Part shown: in pieces, positions 8,614-16,797 of the stretch
Layout of the letters: each line of letters starts with the position of its first letter
How positions within the stretch are numbered: the stretch's first letter is position 1
Assembly: GCF_000340375.1 (NCBI RefSeq)
Contig: NZ_KB446647.1
Location: forward strand, 258,066-322,065
Direction: 5' to 3'
DNA from: Eggerthia catenaformis OT 569 = DSM 20559
GTDB taxonomy: Bacteria > Bacillota_I > Bacilli_A > Erysipelotrichales > Coprobacillaceae
DNA length: 64,000 nucleotides
Notes under the pieces: model-generated
Databases searched by the model: none
What the model was told of the DNA's origin: nothing
Seen by the model: the letters and a program-made list of their open reading frames with translations, nothing else
Program-made: the position numbers and the translations under genes

Positions 8614-8650
8614 TACAATTATATTGTACACAATATAATAGGATTGTCAA
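8614..8650 (-). promoter_or_regulatory. trxA-gpx promoter with overlapping palindromic operator
   Basis: On the - strand TTGACA (8650-8645), 16-nt spacer, TACAAT (8628-8623). Two overlapping inverted repeats cover the -10 region: TACAAT-tat-ATTGTA (8614-8628) and ATTATATTGT-ac-ACAATATAAT (8618-8639). The first resembles the TACAATT/AATTGTA half sites known for OhrR-type peroxide sensors; a redox regulator binding here is inference. Confidence 0.55.
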
Positions 8651-8689
8651 CTCATATGTATAAAAAGAAAGTAATTTTATTTTGTGATA

Positions 8690-8718
8690 TTGCTATCATG
8701 ATAAAGATATATTATAAT
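8690..8718 (+). promoter_or_regulatory. Promoter for the flavodiiron gene
   Basis: TTGCTA at 8690-8695, 17-nt spacer, TATAAT at 8713-8718. A small inverted repeat TGATA-ttgc-TATCA (8685-8698) overlaps the -35 region. Confidence 0.55.
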
Positions 8719-8752
8719 ATGTAGAGTGAAAAGGAGAGGGGATATAAAGAAT

Positions 8753-10543
8753 ATGAAAGCAATTACGGACTCTATAGAATATGTAGGGGTTAATGATCAT
8801 CAGATAGATTTATTTGAAGGACAATATGCTGTTCCTCATGGAATGGCTTATAATTCTTATGTTATTAAGGATGAAAAAATTGCTGTTATGGATACTGTGG
8901 ATATTCATTTTAAACATGAATGGCTGGATCATTTAAGTGCTGCATTAAATGATCGTAAGCCAGATTATTTAATTATTCAGCATATGGAACCTGATCACTC
9001 TGCAAATATTGAGAATTTTTTAAATGTCTATCCCGAAACAATTCTGGTTGGTAATAATAAGACATTTAATATGCTGGAACGTTTTTTCGGTAAAGAGTTT
9101 GGTAAGAACAGATTGATTGTTAAAGATGGCGAAGAGTTGTCTTTGGGTATTCATGTGTTAAAGTTTATTTTTGCTCCAATGGTGCATTGGCCTGAAGTTA
9201 TGATGACTTATGATATGCATGATAAGGTTTTTTTCAGTGCTGATGCTTTTGGTAAGTTTGGAGCATTGGATCATGATGAAAAATGGATTGATGAGGCAAG
9301 AAGATATTATATTGGTATTGTTGGAAAATATGGAATGCAGGTTCAGAGTCTTCTCAAGAAGGCGGAAGCAATTGATATACAGGCTATAGCCCCTTTACAT
9401 GGTCCTGTATTAAAAGAAAATCTTGGCTATTATTTAGATTTATATGATAAATGGTCAAGCTATGCGACAGAGAAGGATGGTATTCTAATTTGTTATACAA
9501 GTGTTTATGGGCATACTAGGGAAGCTGTTGAAAAGTTTGTAGATATGCTTCAGAAAAATAAATGTCCTGATGTTAAGATTTATGATCTGGCAAGATGTGA
9601 TATGAGTGCTGCTGTTGCTGATGCTTTTAGTTATGGCAAGATTGTTTTTGCAACAACAACTTATAATGCAGATATTTTCCCTTATATGAGAGAATATATT
9701 GATCATTTAACAGAAAGAAATTTTTCTAAGCGTCATATTGCATTTATAGAGAATGGAACATGGGCACCGATGGCTGCCAGAATTATGCAAAAAATGCTGA
9801 CACCTTGTAAAAATCTGACTTATGCTGAAACTAAGGTTACTATTAATTCAGCTGTGCATGAAGACAGTATTGAAAGCATGAAGAAATTGGCTGATGAATT
9901 ATGCAGTGAGTATATTAATTCTAGTGAGGAAGCTAATAAAAATGACTTAACAGCTTTATTTAGACTAGGTTATGGATTATATGTTGTGACAACTCATGAT
10001 GGTAAGCAGGATAATGGCTGTATTGTCAATACTGTTACACAGGTTTCAGAGAATCCGACGAGATTAGCTGTCTGTATTAATAAAAAGAATTATACAGATC
10101 ATATCATTATGAAAACGGGTAAATTAAATGTTAACTGTCTTTCTCAGGAAGCACCATTCAGTGTTTTTGAAAAATATGGTTTTGTTTCCGGGCGTACAAA
10201 AGATAAATTTGCCGGAATGAAAGTATCACGTACAGATAATGGTCTTGTAATACTGCCACAGTATATTAATGCTGTAATGGCTTTAAAAGTTGAACAGACA
10301 ATTGATTTAGATAGTCATCATATGTATTTATGTGCTATTGAAGAAGCTCGTGTCCTGTCTAATACTGAAACAATGACTTATACATATTATCAGAATAATG
10401 TTAAGCCTAAACCTGAAACTGAAGGTAAAAAAGGCTGGGTATGTAAGGTATGCGGATATGTTTATGAAGGAGAAGAGTTACCGGATGACTTTATCTGTCC
10501 ATTATGTAAACATGGTGCATCAGACTTTGAAAAGATTAAGTAA
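8753..10543 (+). CDS. Multidomain flavodiiron protein (oxygen/NO reductase) with flavin-reductase and rubredoxin domains
   Basis: Reduces O2 to water or NO to N2O in anaerobes. Four domains are visible in 596 residues: a metallo-beta-lactamase-like diiron domain (about 1-245) with HMEPDH (His77, Glu79, Asp81, His82) and later ligands in FSADAFGKFG and PLHGP; a flavodoxin domain (about 250-395, ICYTSVYGHT); a flavin-reductase-like domain (about 405-540); and a C-terminal rubredoxin (two CxxC pairs, CKVCGY and CPLC). ATG at 8753 is preferred over the GTG at 8726, which precedes the ribosome site AAGGAGAGGGG. The fused modules may let one polypeptide take electrons from a carrier to the diiron site. 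Confidence 0.93.
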   Translation: MKAITDSIEYVGVNDHQIDLFEGQYAVPHGMAYNSYVIKDEKIAVMDTVDIHFKHEWLDHLSAALNDRKPDYLIIQHMEPDHSANIENFLNVYPETILVGNNKTFNMLERFFGKEFGKNRLIVKDGEELSLGIHVLKFIFAPMVHWPEVMMTYDMHDKVFFSADAFGKFGALDHDEKWIDEARRYYIGIVGKYGMQVQSLLKKAEAIDIQAIAPLHGPVLKENLGYYLDLYDKWSSYATEKDGILICYTSVYGHTREAVEKFVDMLQKNKCPDVKIYDLARCDMSAAVADAFSYGKIVFATTTYNADIFPYMREYIDHLTERNFSKRHIAFIENGTWAPMAARIMQKMLTPCKNLTYAETKVTINSAVHEDSIESMKKLADELCSEYINSSEEANKNDLTALFRLGYGLYVVTTHDGKQDNGCIVNTVTQVSENPTRLAVCINKKNYTDHIIMKTGKLNVNCLSQEAPFSVFEKYGFVSGRTKDKFAGMKVSRTDNGLVILPQYINAVMALKVEQTIDLDSHHMYLCAIEEARVLSNTETMTYTYYQNNVKPKPETEGKKGWVCKVCGYVYEGEELPDDFICPLCKHGASDFEKIK

Positions 10544-10565
10544 GCAGGATTTTCCTGCTTTTTAA
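10542..10565 (+). terminator. Intrinsic terminator after the flavodiiron gene
   Basis: AAGCAGGA / TCCTGCTT stem, 3-nt loop, followed by TTT and an AT-rich tail; starts at the stop codon. Confidence 0.85.
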
Positions 10566-10612
10566 TTGCTTAATAAAACATTTATTTATATAATATAAAA
10601 CAGGTGAAAATA

Positions 10613-11008
10613 ATGATTATTGAATTAATTAAATATACAATTGGCGGTATTAGTAGTTCTGCTGCTGAATATTTTTCATATCTTATTTGTTTGAAGTATT
10701 TGATGATAACACCTTATCTGAGTGTTATTGTCGGCTTTATTGTGAGTACGCTTGTTTCCTTTGTATTTAATGAATTTATTGTTTATAAGAAGAGGGATGG
10801 AGAAAAAAGAAATAGGTTATTTTCTTTAGGGAAAAATTTTATGACATATTTTTCTACAGGTATTATTTTAAAAGAAATTTTACTTTATATATTTTTAAAA
10901 GTATTTTCTGTTTCTGCAGATTCAGCTTTGATTTATATTCTTATTATTATTGCTCCTTTAAATTATCTTATTACTAAATACTGGGCTTTTAAGACAAAGA
11001 AAGTATGA
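10613..11008 (+). CDS. GtrA-like membrane protein
   Basis: A 131-residue protein with four hydrophobic helices and short Lys-rich ends, fitting the GtrA/DPMS-like family implicated in flipping or presenting lipid-linked sugars for cell-surface glycosylation. The N-terminal ELIKYTIGGISSSAAEY and the C-terminal NYLITKYWAF are characteristic. ATG at 10613 is chosen over GTG at 10604, because the latter sits within the ribosome site AGGTGA. No glycosyltransferase partner lies next to it, so the substrate cannot be inferred. Confidence 0.8.
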   Translation: MIIELIKYTIGGISSSAAEYFSYLICLKYLMITPYLSVIVGFIVSTLVSFVFNEFIVYKKRDGEKRNRLFSLGKNFMTYFSTGIILKEILLYIFLKVFSVSADSALIYILIIIAPLNYLITKYWAFKTKKV

Positions 11009-11074
11009 TATTTAATTACGTATTTCATTTTTACTTTTTAATCATAAATGTTATACTGATATCAGGAGGAAGAT

Positions 11075-12202
11075 ATGAAAACATTAATTAGAAATGGAAA
11101 AATTATTTTGGAAGATGAAATTATTGAATCTGATTTACTGATTGATGATGATAAGATTCTAGGTTTTCAGAATTCTGATGATGCAAAAGTTATTGATGCC
11201 CAAGGACTTTATGTATCTCCGGGATTTATTGATGTTCATACTCATGGACGTAAGGGTGCTGATACTATGGATGCCACCAAAGAATCACTTGAAATCATGA
11301 GTAGAGAACATTTAAAAACAGGTGTTACATCCTTTTTACCAACAACAATGACTATGCCTATTGAAGATGTTGCCAGAGCAATGGATGCGATTGGACAGTA
11401 TAAGGATGAAGTGACCGGTGCTAAAATTATTGGTGTTCATTTAGAGGGACCTTTTATTTCAGCAAAGTATAAAGGTGCTCAACCGGAAAGTGCAATTATT
11501 GCCCCTAGTATAGAAAATTATAAAGCACTTTGTCATGGACATGAAGAGTTGGTTAAGAAGATTACTATTGCTCCGGAGCGAGAAGGAGCCTTAGAATTAA
11601 TTGATTATCTTGCAAAGCATGAGGTTTCTGTTTCTGTAGGTCATAGTAATGCTACTTTTGAAGAAACAGTAAAAGCTATTCATTATGGTGCTAATTCTAC
11701 AACACATACATATAATGCGATGACTCCTCTTCATCATCGTGAGCCGGGTATTGTAGGTACTGCTATGCTTAATCAAAGACTTTATGCTGAATTAATTCTT
11801 GATGGAAAACACGTTAAATGGCCTTCAGCAAGAATTCTGGCAGAGATGAAAGACGATGACAAGCTTGTTCTTGTTACTGATTCGTTAGAGGCGGCAGGAA
11901 TGCCTGTTGGTGAATATATGCTGGGAGGACAAAAGGTTTTTGTTAAGGATGGACGTGCTGAACTGGAGAATGGAACAATTGCAGGATCTATTGCCGGTAT
12001 GAATGAAGAAGTCAGACATGCTGTTGAACATTTAAATGTTTCTTTGGTAAAAGCTGTTAATTATGCTTCTAGAAATCCGGCTGATTCTTTAAATAGGAAA
12101 GATTTAGGAAGAATTGCACCTGGTGCTAAAGCTGATTTAATTTTCTTTAATGCTAATATTGATATTATGCATACGATGGTTGATGGTATATTGAAATTTT
12201 AG
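11075..12202 (+). CDS. nagA: N-acetylglucosamine-6-phosphate deacetylase
   Basis: Removes acetate from GlcNAc-6-phosphate, feeding amino-sugar catabolism and peptidoglycan recycling. The 375 residues show the amidohydrolase motifs: DVHTHGRKGADTMD, HLEGPF, VGHSNA, THTYNAM and the catalytic Asp in LVTDSLEAAGM. ATG at 11075 follows AGGAGG. It is followed after 9 bases by an aldose epimerase gene, suggesting a sugar-use pair; nagB is not in the window. Confidence 0.95.
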   Translation: MKTLIRNGKIILEDEIIESDLLIDDDKILGFQNSDDAKVIDAQGLYVSPGFIDVHTHGRKGADTMDATKESLEIMSREHLKTGVTSFLPTTMTMPIEDVARAMDAIGQYKDEVTGAKIIGVHLEGPFISAKYKGAQPESAIIAPSIENYKALCHGHEELVKKITIAPEREGALELIDYLAKHEVSVSVGHSNATFEETVKAIHYGANSTTHTYNAMTPLHHREPGIVGTAMLNQRLYAELILDGKHVKWPSARILAEMKDDDKLVLVTDSLEAAGMPVGEYMLGGQKVFVKDGRAELENGTIAGSIAGMNEEVRHAVEHLNVSLVKAVNYASRNPADSLNRKDLGRIAPGAKADLIFFNANIDIMHTMVDGILKF

Positions 12203-12211
12203 GAGCAGTCT

Positions 12212-13090
12212 ATGATTAAATTAGAAAATGAGTTTTTATATGTTGAGATTGAACCGTTAGGTGCTGAGATTTCTAAGATTATAGGTGTTCAGGATCATAT
12301 TAATTATATGTGGAAACAGGATCCTTCATTATGGGGCCATAGTGCACCGGTCTTATTTCCTATTGTAGGAGCTCTCAAAGATGGACAGACTAGAATTAAT
12401 GGTCAGACTTATAAAATGAATCAGCATGGCTTTTCTCGTAATAGTGAGTATGCGGTTTTAAGTCAGGATAAGCATCAGGTAATATTACATTTAGAATCTA
12501 ATGATGAAACAAAATGCATGTATCCTTATGATTTTGATTTAACAGTTACTTATTGTTTGAATAACAATACTCTTGAAGCTATTTTTGAAGTAAAGAATAC
12601 AAAAGAGAAAGAAATTTATTTTCAGATAGGCGGTCATCCGGCATTTGCCTGTCCTTTTATAGAAGGAGAGGATGCTAATGATTACTATATTGAATTTTCC
12701 CAAAAAGAAACAGTCAGTCAGAAACTGATTTGTCCTGCCCGTGGAGGCATGAGCAGAGGGGTATTGCCTTTGCTTGAAAATGAAAGACATTTCTTTATCA
12801 GACAGGCTATGTTCAATTCTGATGCTATTGTGATTCCTGATTTTAAGAGTGAATCAATAGCGTTAAAATCTCTATCAAACTCTAAATCAATTGTTTTTCA
12901 TATGCATAATTTTGATCATGTCGGTATCTGGACAAGTAAACATACGGGAGGTTTATTAGCCATTGAACCATGGGTTGGACATACTGATTATGTTGATTTT
13001 AATGGTGAATTTAAAGATAAAGAAAGCATTGTCAGGTTAGAGAAAGGTCAGATATTTAAGGCTGATTTTATCATTGAAATTAATCAATGA
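12212..13090 (+). CDS. Aldose 1-epimerase family protein (LacX-like)
   Basis: A 292-residue galactose-mutarotase-fold protein that would interconvert sugar anomers. Visible family segments are LEPLGAEI-type N-terminus (EIEPLGAEI), QHGFSRN, IGGHPAF and AIEPWVG. The length and motifs fit the LacX/YphB-like branch rather than classical GalM. It lies 9 bases behind nagA and shares its transcript; the terminator follows at 13134. Confidence 0.85.
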   Translation: MIKLENEFLYVEIEPLGAEISKIIGVQDHINYMWKQDPSLWGHSAPVLFPIVGALKDGQTRINGQTYKMNQHGFSRNSEYAVLSQDKHQVILHLESNDETKCMYPYDFDLTVTYCLNNNTLEAIFEVKNTKEKEIYFQIGGHPAFACPFIEGEDANDYYIEFSQKETVSQKLICPARGGMSRGVLPLLENERHFFIRQAMFNSDAIVIPDFKSESIALKSLSNSKSIVFHMHNFDHVGIWTSKHTGGLLAIEPWVGHTDYVDFNGEFKDKESIVRLEKGQIFKADFIIEINQ

Positions 13091-13133
13091 TATTTCCATA
13101 AATGTTATTTACTAATTTCATAAACATCGAATT

Positions 13134-13160
13134 AAGGCTAAAATAGTTTAGCCTTTTTCT
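13134..13160 (+). terminator. Intrinsic terminator after the nagA-epimerase operon
   Basis: AAGGCTAAA / TTTAGCCTT stem with 4-nt loop, followed by TTTCTTT. Confidence 0.85.
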
Positions 13161-13193
13161 TTGTTTATGTTATAATAATAAAGGTGAATTATT

Positions 13194-13673
13194 ATGAAAA
13201 AAATACTTTTAATTTTAGCTATCTTATTAACTGTCGGATGTAGCAGTAAAGATAATGTAAAATCTGAAGAAACATATTCCTTAAAAGAATATCATCAGAT
13301 TATCAATAAGATTCAATCCGGTTCGGTAACTCCTCATAAACCTTATTTTCAGGCCAGACTCTTTTACTCTTCAATGAACAATTCATATCGTTATGATCTG
13401 ATTATTGATAAACCTAAAGGGACATATAAGAATATTAAATGCTTATCATACAGTTCTTATAAAAAAGACAGTTATCATCCCAGTTTAGGTCTTTTTGATA
13501 CTAAACAGTATTCTTTAAAATCTAATTACATTGATAAAGGCAAGTCTTATTATAAAGGCATTAGCTTAAGCGGTCTGGTGACAAAGAAAAGTCCTTTAAA
13601 GTGTTATTTTGAATATACTGATGATACAAATCAGAGAAAGCATTTTATCTTTGAGGTTAATTATGAGACTTGA
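13194..13673 (+). CDS. Predicted lipoprotein of unknown function
   Basis: A 159-residue secreted lipoprotein: positively charged start MKK, hydrophobic core, and the lipobox LTVGC with lipidation at Cys16. The mature part is rich in Tyr, Ser and Lys with no domain I recognise. The first gene of a long + strand run; its end overlaps the pseudouridine synthase gene by 11 bases. The role is unknown; attachment to the outer face of the membrane is the only confident inference. Confidence 0.75.
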   Translation: MKKILLILAILLTVGCSSKDNVKSEETYSLKEYHQIINKIQSGSVTPHKPYFQARLFYSSMNNSYRYDLIIDKPKGTYKNIKCLSYSSYKKDSYHPSLGLFDTKQYSLKSNYIDKGKSYYKGISLSGLVTKKSPLKCYFEYTDDTNQRKHFIFEVNYET

Positions 13674-14379
13674 TCGATATCTTCATCTTTCCGGACTTGG
13701 CAGCCGTAAAGAGGTGAAATCGTTTATTAAGCAAAAAAGGGTAATGGTTAATGATCAGCTAGTCTTAAGCAGTAAATTACATATTAATGAACAGGATACA
13801 ATAAAGTTTAATGGTAAAACTGTCAGATATCAGCCATTTGTTTATTATATGCTTAATAAACCGGCAGGGTGCTTAAGTGCATCTAGAGATCCATTTGAAC
13901 TTACTGTTATTGATCTGATTGATGATTATCATGATAATTTGTTTCCGGTTGGAAGACTTGATAAGGATACGACCGGACTGATTCTTATTTCTAATAATGG
14001 AAAGCTGGCTCATGCATTACTTTCTCCTAGACACCATGTTAAAAAAATATATGAAGCTTATATATCAGGTAGAATTACCCATGAAGATATTAAAGCATTT
14101 AGAGAAGGCATTAAATTAAAAGATTTTAAAACTTTACCGGGAGATATTGAAGTTTTAGAAGAATTTGAGGACCAATCTTATGTTCGTATTACTATTATGG
14201 AAGGAAAATATCATCAGATTAAGAGAATGATTAGTTCTAGAGGAAAACAAGTTTTGCAGCTTAAAAGAATCAGCATGGGTCCTTTAATCCTTGATGATGC
14301 ATTAAAAGAAGGAGATTATCGCTCACTTAGCCAAGAGGAAATTGATAGCCTATTGAGTGAATTTATGATATATTTATAA
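13663..14379 (+). CDS. rsuA: RsuA-family pseudouridine synthase (16S rRNA type)
   Basis: Converts a uridine in ribosomal RNA to pseudouridine. The 238 residues comprise an N-terminal S4 RNA-binding domain (RLDRYLHLSGLGSRKEVKSF) and the catalytic domain with GRLDKDTTGL carrying the catalytic Asp. The compact size and the LNKPAGCLSAS motif favour RsuA over RluB. ATG at 13663 has TGAGG upstream and overlaps the lipoprotein gene; an in-frame start at 13609 would add an unrelated tail. Confidence 0.88.
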   Translation: MRLDRYLHLSGLGSRKEVKSFIKQKRVMVNDQLVLSSKLHINEQDTIKFNGKTVRYQPFVYYMLNKPAGCLSASRDPFELTVIDLIDDYHDNLFPVGRLDKDTTGLILISNNGKLAHALLSPRHHVKKIYEAYISGRITHEDIKAFREGIKLKDFKTLPGDIEVLEEFEDQSYVRITIMEGKYHQIKRMISSRGKQVLQLKRISMGPLILDDALKEGDYRSLSQEEIDSLLSEFMIYL

Positions 14380-14392
14380 AAATGGAGGTTTT

Positions 14393-15040
14393 ATGAGGTT
14401 AAGAAATAATCCGCAGGCAAATGATAATTTAAAAAAATACCCTGATCTTGTCTATGTTATACCCGAAAATATGAGAGGGAAATGGCATCAATCCTTTGGC
14501 AATGATCATCCGATTTCAATAGAAATTGGTATGGGGAAAGGTGATTTTATCATTCATCATGCTCTAAATGAACCTGATATAAATTTCATTGGCCTTGAGA
14601 AGTATTCTACTGTAATGGAGAAGGCTTTAAGAAAAGTTTTGAATCATGAGCACTTAAATAATCTTTGTTTAGTGAAAGATGATGCAATCAGACTAGGTGA
14701 TATTTTTAGTGATCATGAAATTGATAGGATATATCTTAATTTTTCTGATCCATGGCCAAAATCAAGACATGCTAAAAGAAGACTTACATATCAAAAATAT
14801 TTAGATCTATATAAGAAAATTTTAAAGCCGGGAGGCTCTCTGATTTTTAAGACAGACAATAGAAAACTTTTTGAATATTCACTTGTTTCTATTGCTTCAG
14901 ATAAAGAATTTATCTGGGATGATGTCTGTCTGGATTTACATCATAGTGATGGCTATGACGATAATATTATGACTGAATATGAACGTAAGTTTTCACCATT
15001 TGGTCCTATATATCAATTAAAGGTACATGTAAGGGGGTAA
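14393..15040 (+). CDS. trmB: tRNA (guanine-N7)-methyltransferase
   Basis: Methylates G46 of tRNA using S-adenosylmethionine. The 215 residues show the SAM-binding IEIGMGKGDF motif and the signature NFSDPWPKSRHAKRRL. ATG at 14393 with TGGAGG upstream. It sits between the pseudouridine synthase and a thioredoxin-like gene, all closely packed. Confidence 0.95.
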   Translation: MRLRNNPQANDNLKKYPDLVYVIPENMRGKWHQSFGNDHPISIEIGMGKGDFIIHHALNEPDINFIGLEKYSTVMEKALRKVLNHEHLNNLCLVKDDAIRLGDIFSDHEIDRIYLNFSDPWPKSRHAKRRLTYQKYLDLYKKILKPGGSLIFKTDNRKLFEYSLVSIASDKEFIWDDVCLDLHHSDGYDDNIMTEYERKFSPFGPIYQLKVHVRG

Positions 15041-15044
15041 TGTT

Positions 15045-15365
15045 ATGAATGAATTAATAGAAATAACATCAGTAGAGGATTATAAAAATGCAATAAAAAA
15101 CAAATGTATTATGATATTCAGTGCTCAATGGTGCCCTGATTGTCATTTTATGAAAACTTATATTAATGATATTATTAATGAAAATAAAGATTATATTTTT
15201 TATTATGTTGATCGTGATAAAATGATTGATCTTTGTATTGATTTAGAAATATTGGGAATTCCTTCTTTTGTTGCTTATAATCAGGGTAAAGAAATAGGAC
15301 GTTTTGTTTCTAAATTAAGAAAGACAAAAGAAGAAGTACAGATGTTTATTAATGGCTGTGAATAG
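15045..15365 (+). CDS. Thioredoxin-like protein (YtpP-type)
   Basis: A 106-residue thioredoxin-fold protein with the non-classical active site AQWCPDCHFM (CPDC) and a GIPSFV cis-proline segment. Bacillus YtpP, encoded near trmB-region genes, has a similar size and CPDC-like site, so a YtpP-type role in thiol redox control is likely. It begins 4 bases after trmB with AGGGGG as the ribosome site. Confidence 0.8.
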   Translation: MNELIEITSVEDYKNAIKNKCIMIFSAQWCPDCHFMKTYINDIINENKDYIFYYVDRDKMIDLCIDLEILGIPSFVAYNQGKEIGRFVSKLRKTKEEVQMFINGCE

Positions 15366-15377
15366 GAGGATATGATT

Positions 15378-16094
15378 ATGAGTCTTAAGAGCTGGTTTTT
15401 TGGAGAAGATGATACTGATGAGGTTGTAGAAAAACCTTATATTGATCCGATTGTTGAACAAAGACGTCAAGAGAAATTCAGTAAGCCGATGCTTTTTGAG
15501 GATGATTTTGAGGAAAATGAGACTAAAGGAAGTATTAAGAAAAAAGAAGTAAAGAAAGATCCAAAGCCTATTGAAAAGAAAAAAGAAACTTATCGAATGA
15601 GTCAGGTTATTTCCCCAATGTTCGGAATAACTTCTAAAGGAGAAGAAACTAAAACAGAGGAAAAAAATATACCTGTCAAACGGAAAGTTTATAAAAGAAA
15701 GCCTGATGGATTCACACAGATCTTATCACCTTTCTATGGACCGGAAGAGGAAGAAGAGATTGTAGCTGTTAAAGAAAAAGAATCTGCTAAATCTAAACTG
15801 GCAAAGAAATTAAGAGCTTTTAATGAAGATGCTGAAGACACTTATAAGAACCGTAAAAATCCTGAATTGGATGATATTAATGGGGATGGAAAAGTTATTG
15901 ATTCAGTTGAAAATAGATTGAGAAATATCGCTTCTTTAACTGATGAGTCACAGGATGATCTGAAGATTATTGAAGAGCGTACCGGCAAGTTTAAGCTTGA
16001 TTTTAAGAAAGATAATTCTCTTATTGATGAAATTGATGATAACATGAGTCTTGACGAGCTGATGAATCTTTATGAAAAGAAGTTTAAAGATTGA
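15378..16094 (+). CDS. Uncharacterised charged protein with a duplicated ISP-F/Y-G motif
   Basis: I do not recognise this 238-residue, highly charged, probably largely disordered protein. Its N-terminus (MSLKSWFFGEDD) could form a short amphipathic helix. Two copies of a linear motif stand out: SQVISPMFG (residues 75-83) and TQILSPFYG (113-121), each preceded by basic residues. An acidic C-terminal half follows with VENRLRNIASL and LDELMNLYEKKF. ATG at 15378 is preferred because AGGAGG is 8 nt upstream; ATG at 15372 is too close. TGATG overlap with acpS. An adaptor or scaffold is a guess. Confidence 0.7.
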   Translation: MSLKSWFFGEDDTDEVVEKPYIDPIVEQRRQEKFSKPMLFEDDFEENETKGSIKKKEVKKDPKPIEKKKETYRMSQVISPMFGITSKGEETKTEEKNIPVKRKVYKRKPDGFTQILSPFYGPEEEEEIVAVKEKESAKSKLAKKLRAFNEDAEDTYKNRKNPELDDINGDGKVIDSVENRLRNIASLTDESQDDLKIIEERTGKFKLDFKKDNSLIDEIDDNMSLDELMNLYEKKFKD

Positions 16095-16420
16095 TGAAGG
16101 GAATAGGCGTTGATATGGTCGATTTGCGTCGGCTGGATATTTCTAATCAAACATTTATTAAGCATATTCTTTCTGATGAAGAATACGCTTATTTTTTAAA
16201 GCTCAGTTCAGATAAAAGAAAGCTTGAATTTGTTGGTGGCAGGTTTGCCGGAAAGGAAGCTTATCTTAAAGCTTATCATTTAGGTCTTGGTGGTAAGAAA
16301 TTTAAAGATATCAGTATTTTGAATAATTTTGATGGCAGTCCTTATTTAAATGATCCTCATGCTTTGATATCAATTAGTCATGAACATAATTATGCGATTG
16401 CCTTTGTCCTTATAAAATAA
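16094..16420 (+). CDS. acpS: Holo-[acyl-carrier-protein] synthase
   Basis: Transfers 4'-phosphopantetheine from CoA to acyl carrier protein, activating fatty-acid synthesis. The 108 residues show both AcpS magnesium-binding motifs: GIGVDMVDLRRL at the N-terminus and FAGKEAYLKA near residue 55, plus SISHEHNYAIAFV at the end. ATG at 16094 shares TGATG with the preceding gene's stop. Confidence 0.93.
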   Translation: MKGIGVDMVDLRRLDISNQTFIKHILSDEEYAYFLKLSSDKRKLEFVGGRFAGKEAYLKAYHLGLGGKKFKDISILNNFDGSPYLNDPHALISISHEHNYAIAFVLIK

Positions 16421-16459
16421 AAAAACTTATTAATATAAAAATAAGGAGGAGTTAATGAT

Positions 16460-16795
16460 ATGTATAATCATGTATTTGTAGTAGGGAGAATTGAGAGTCT
16501 CCCTGATGAAACAGTATTTGAAAACAATCCTAACAAGGATGCACTTATGATTCTTAGACTGGAACAGCCTTTTCAGGTTGGTGAAAATGAAATTGAATTT
16601 GATCTTATTCCGGCTGTGTTATGGAATGGGATGGCGGAAATGGTTAATGGAGCTTGTAAAATTGGCAGTCTTGTTGCTGTTACAGGACGTTTAATTAACT
16701 TAAGAGAACAGCCATATTTTAAACAGTTTCCAGTTATTGTATTAAGAGGGGAAAAAGTGGAAATACTTGATAGATTATTAGAAGAGAAAGGATAG
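16460..16795 (+). CDS. Short single-stranded DNA-binding-like OB-fold protein
   Basis: A 111-residue OB-fold protein starting [15 protein letters not shown] and ending before any acidic tail, whereas replicative SSB is about 150-180 residues with an acidic tip. It therefore looks like an accessory SSB paralogue or single-domain OB protein. The pattern of conserved strands ([22 protein letters not shown]) supports the fold. AGGAGG precedes the ATG at 16460, and it runs two bases before lepA. Confidence 0.65.
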   Translation: MYNHVFVVGRIESLPDETVFENNPNKDALMILRLEQPFQVGENEIEFDLIPAVLWNGMAEMVNGACKIGSLVAVTGRLINLREQPYFKQFPVIVLRGEKVEILDRLLEEKG

Positions 16796-16797
16796 TT

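Noticed and set aside
8684..8703. A Rex/CRP-like palindrome at the flavodiiron promoter
   Set aside because: The segment TGATA-ttgc-TATCA is short and only loosely like the TTGTGA-TCACAA type; it is noted under the promoter but not claimed as an operator.
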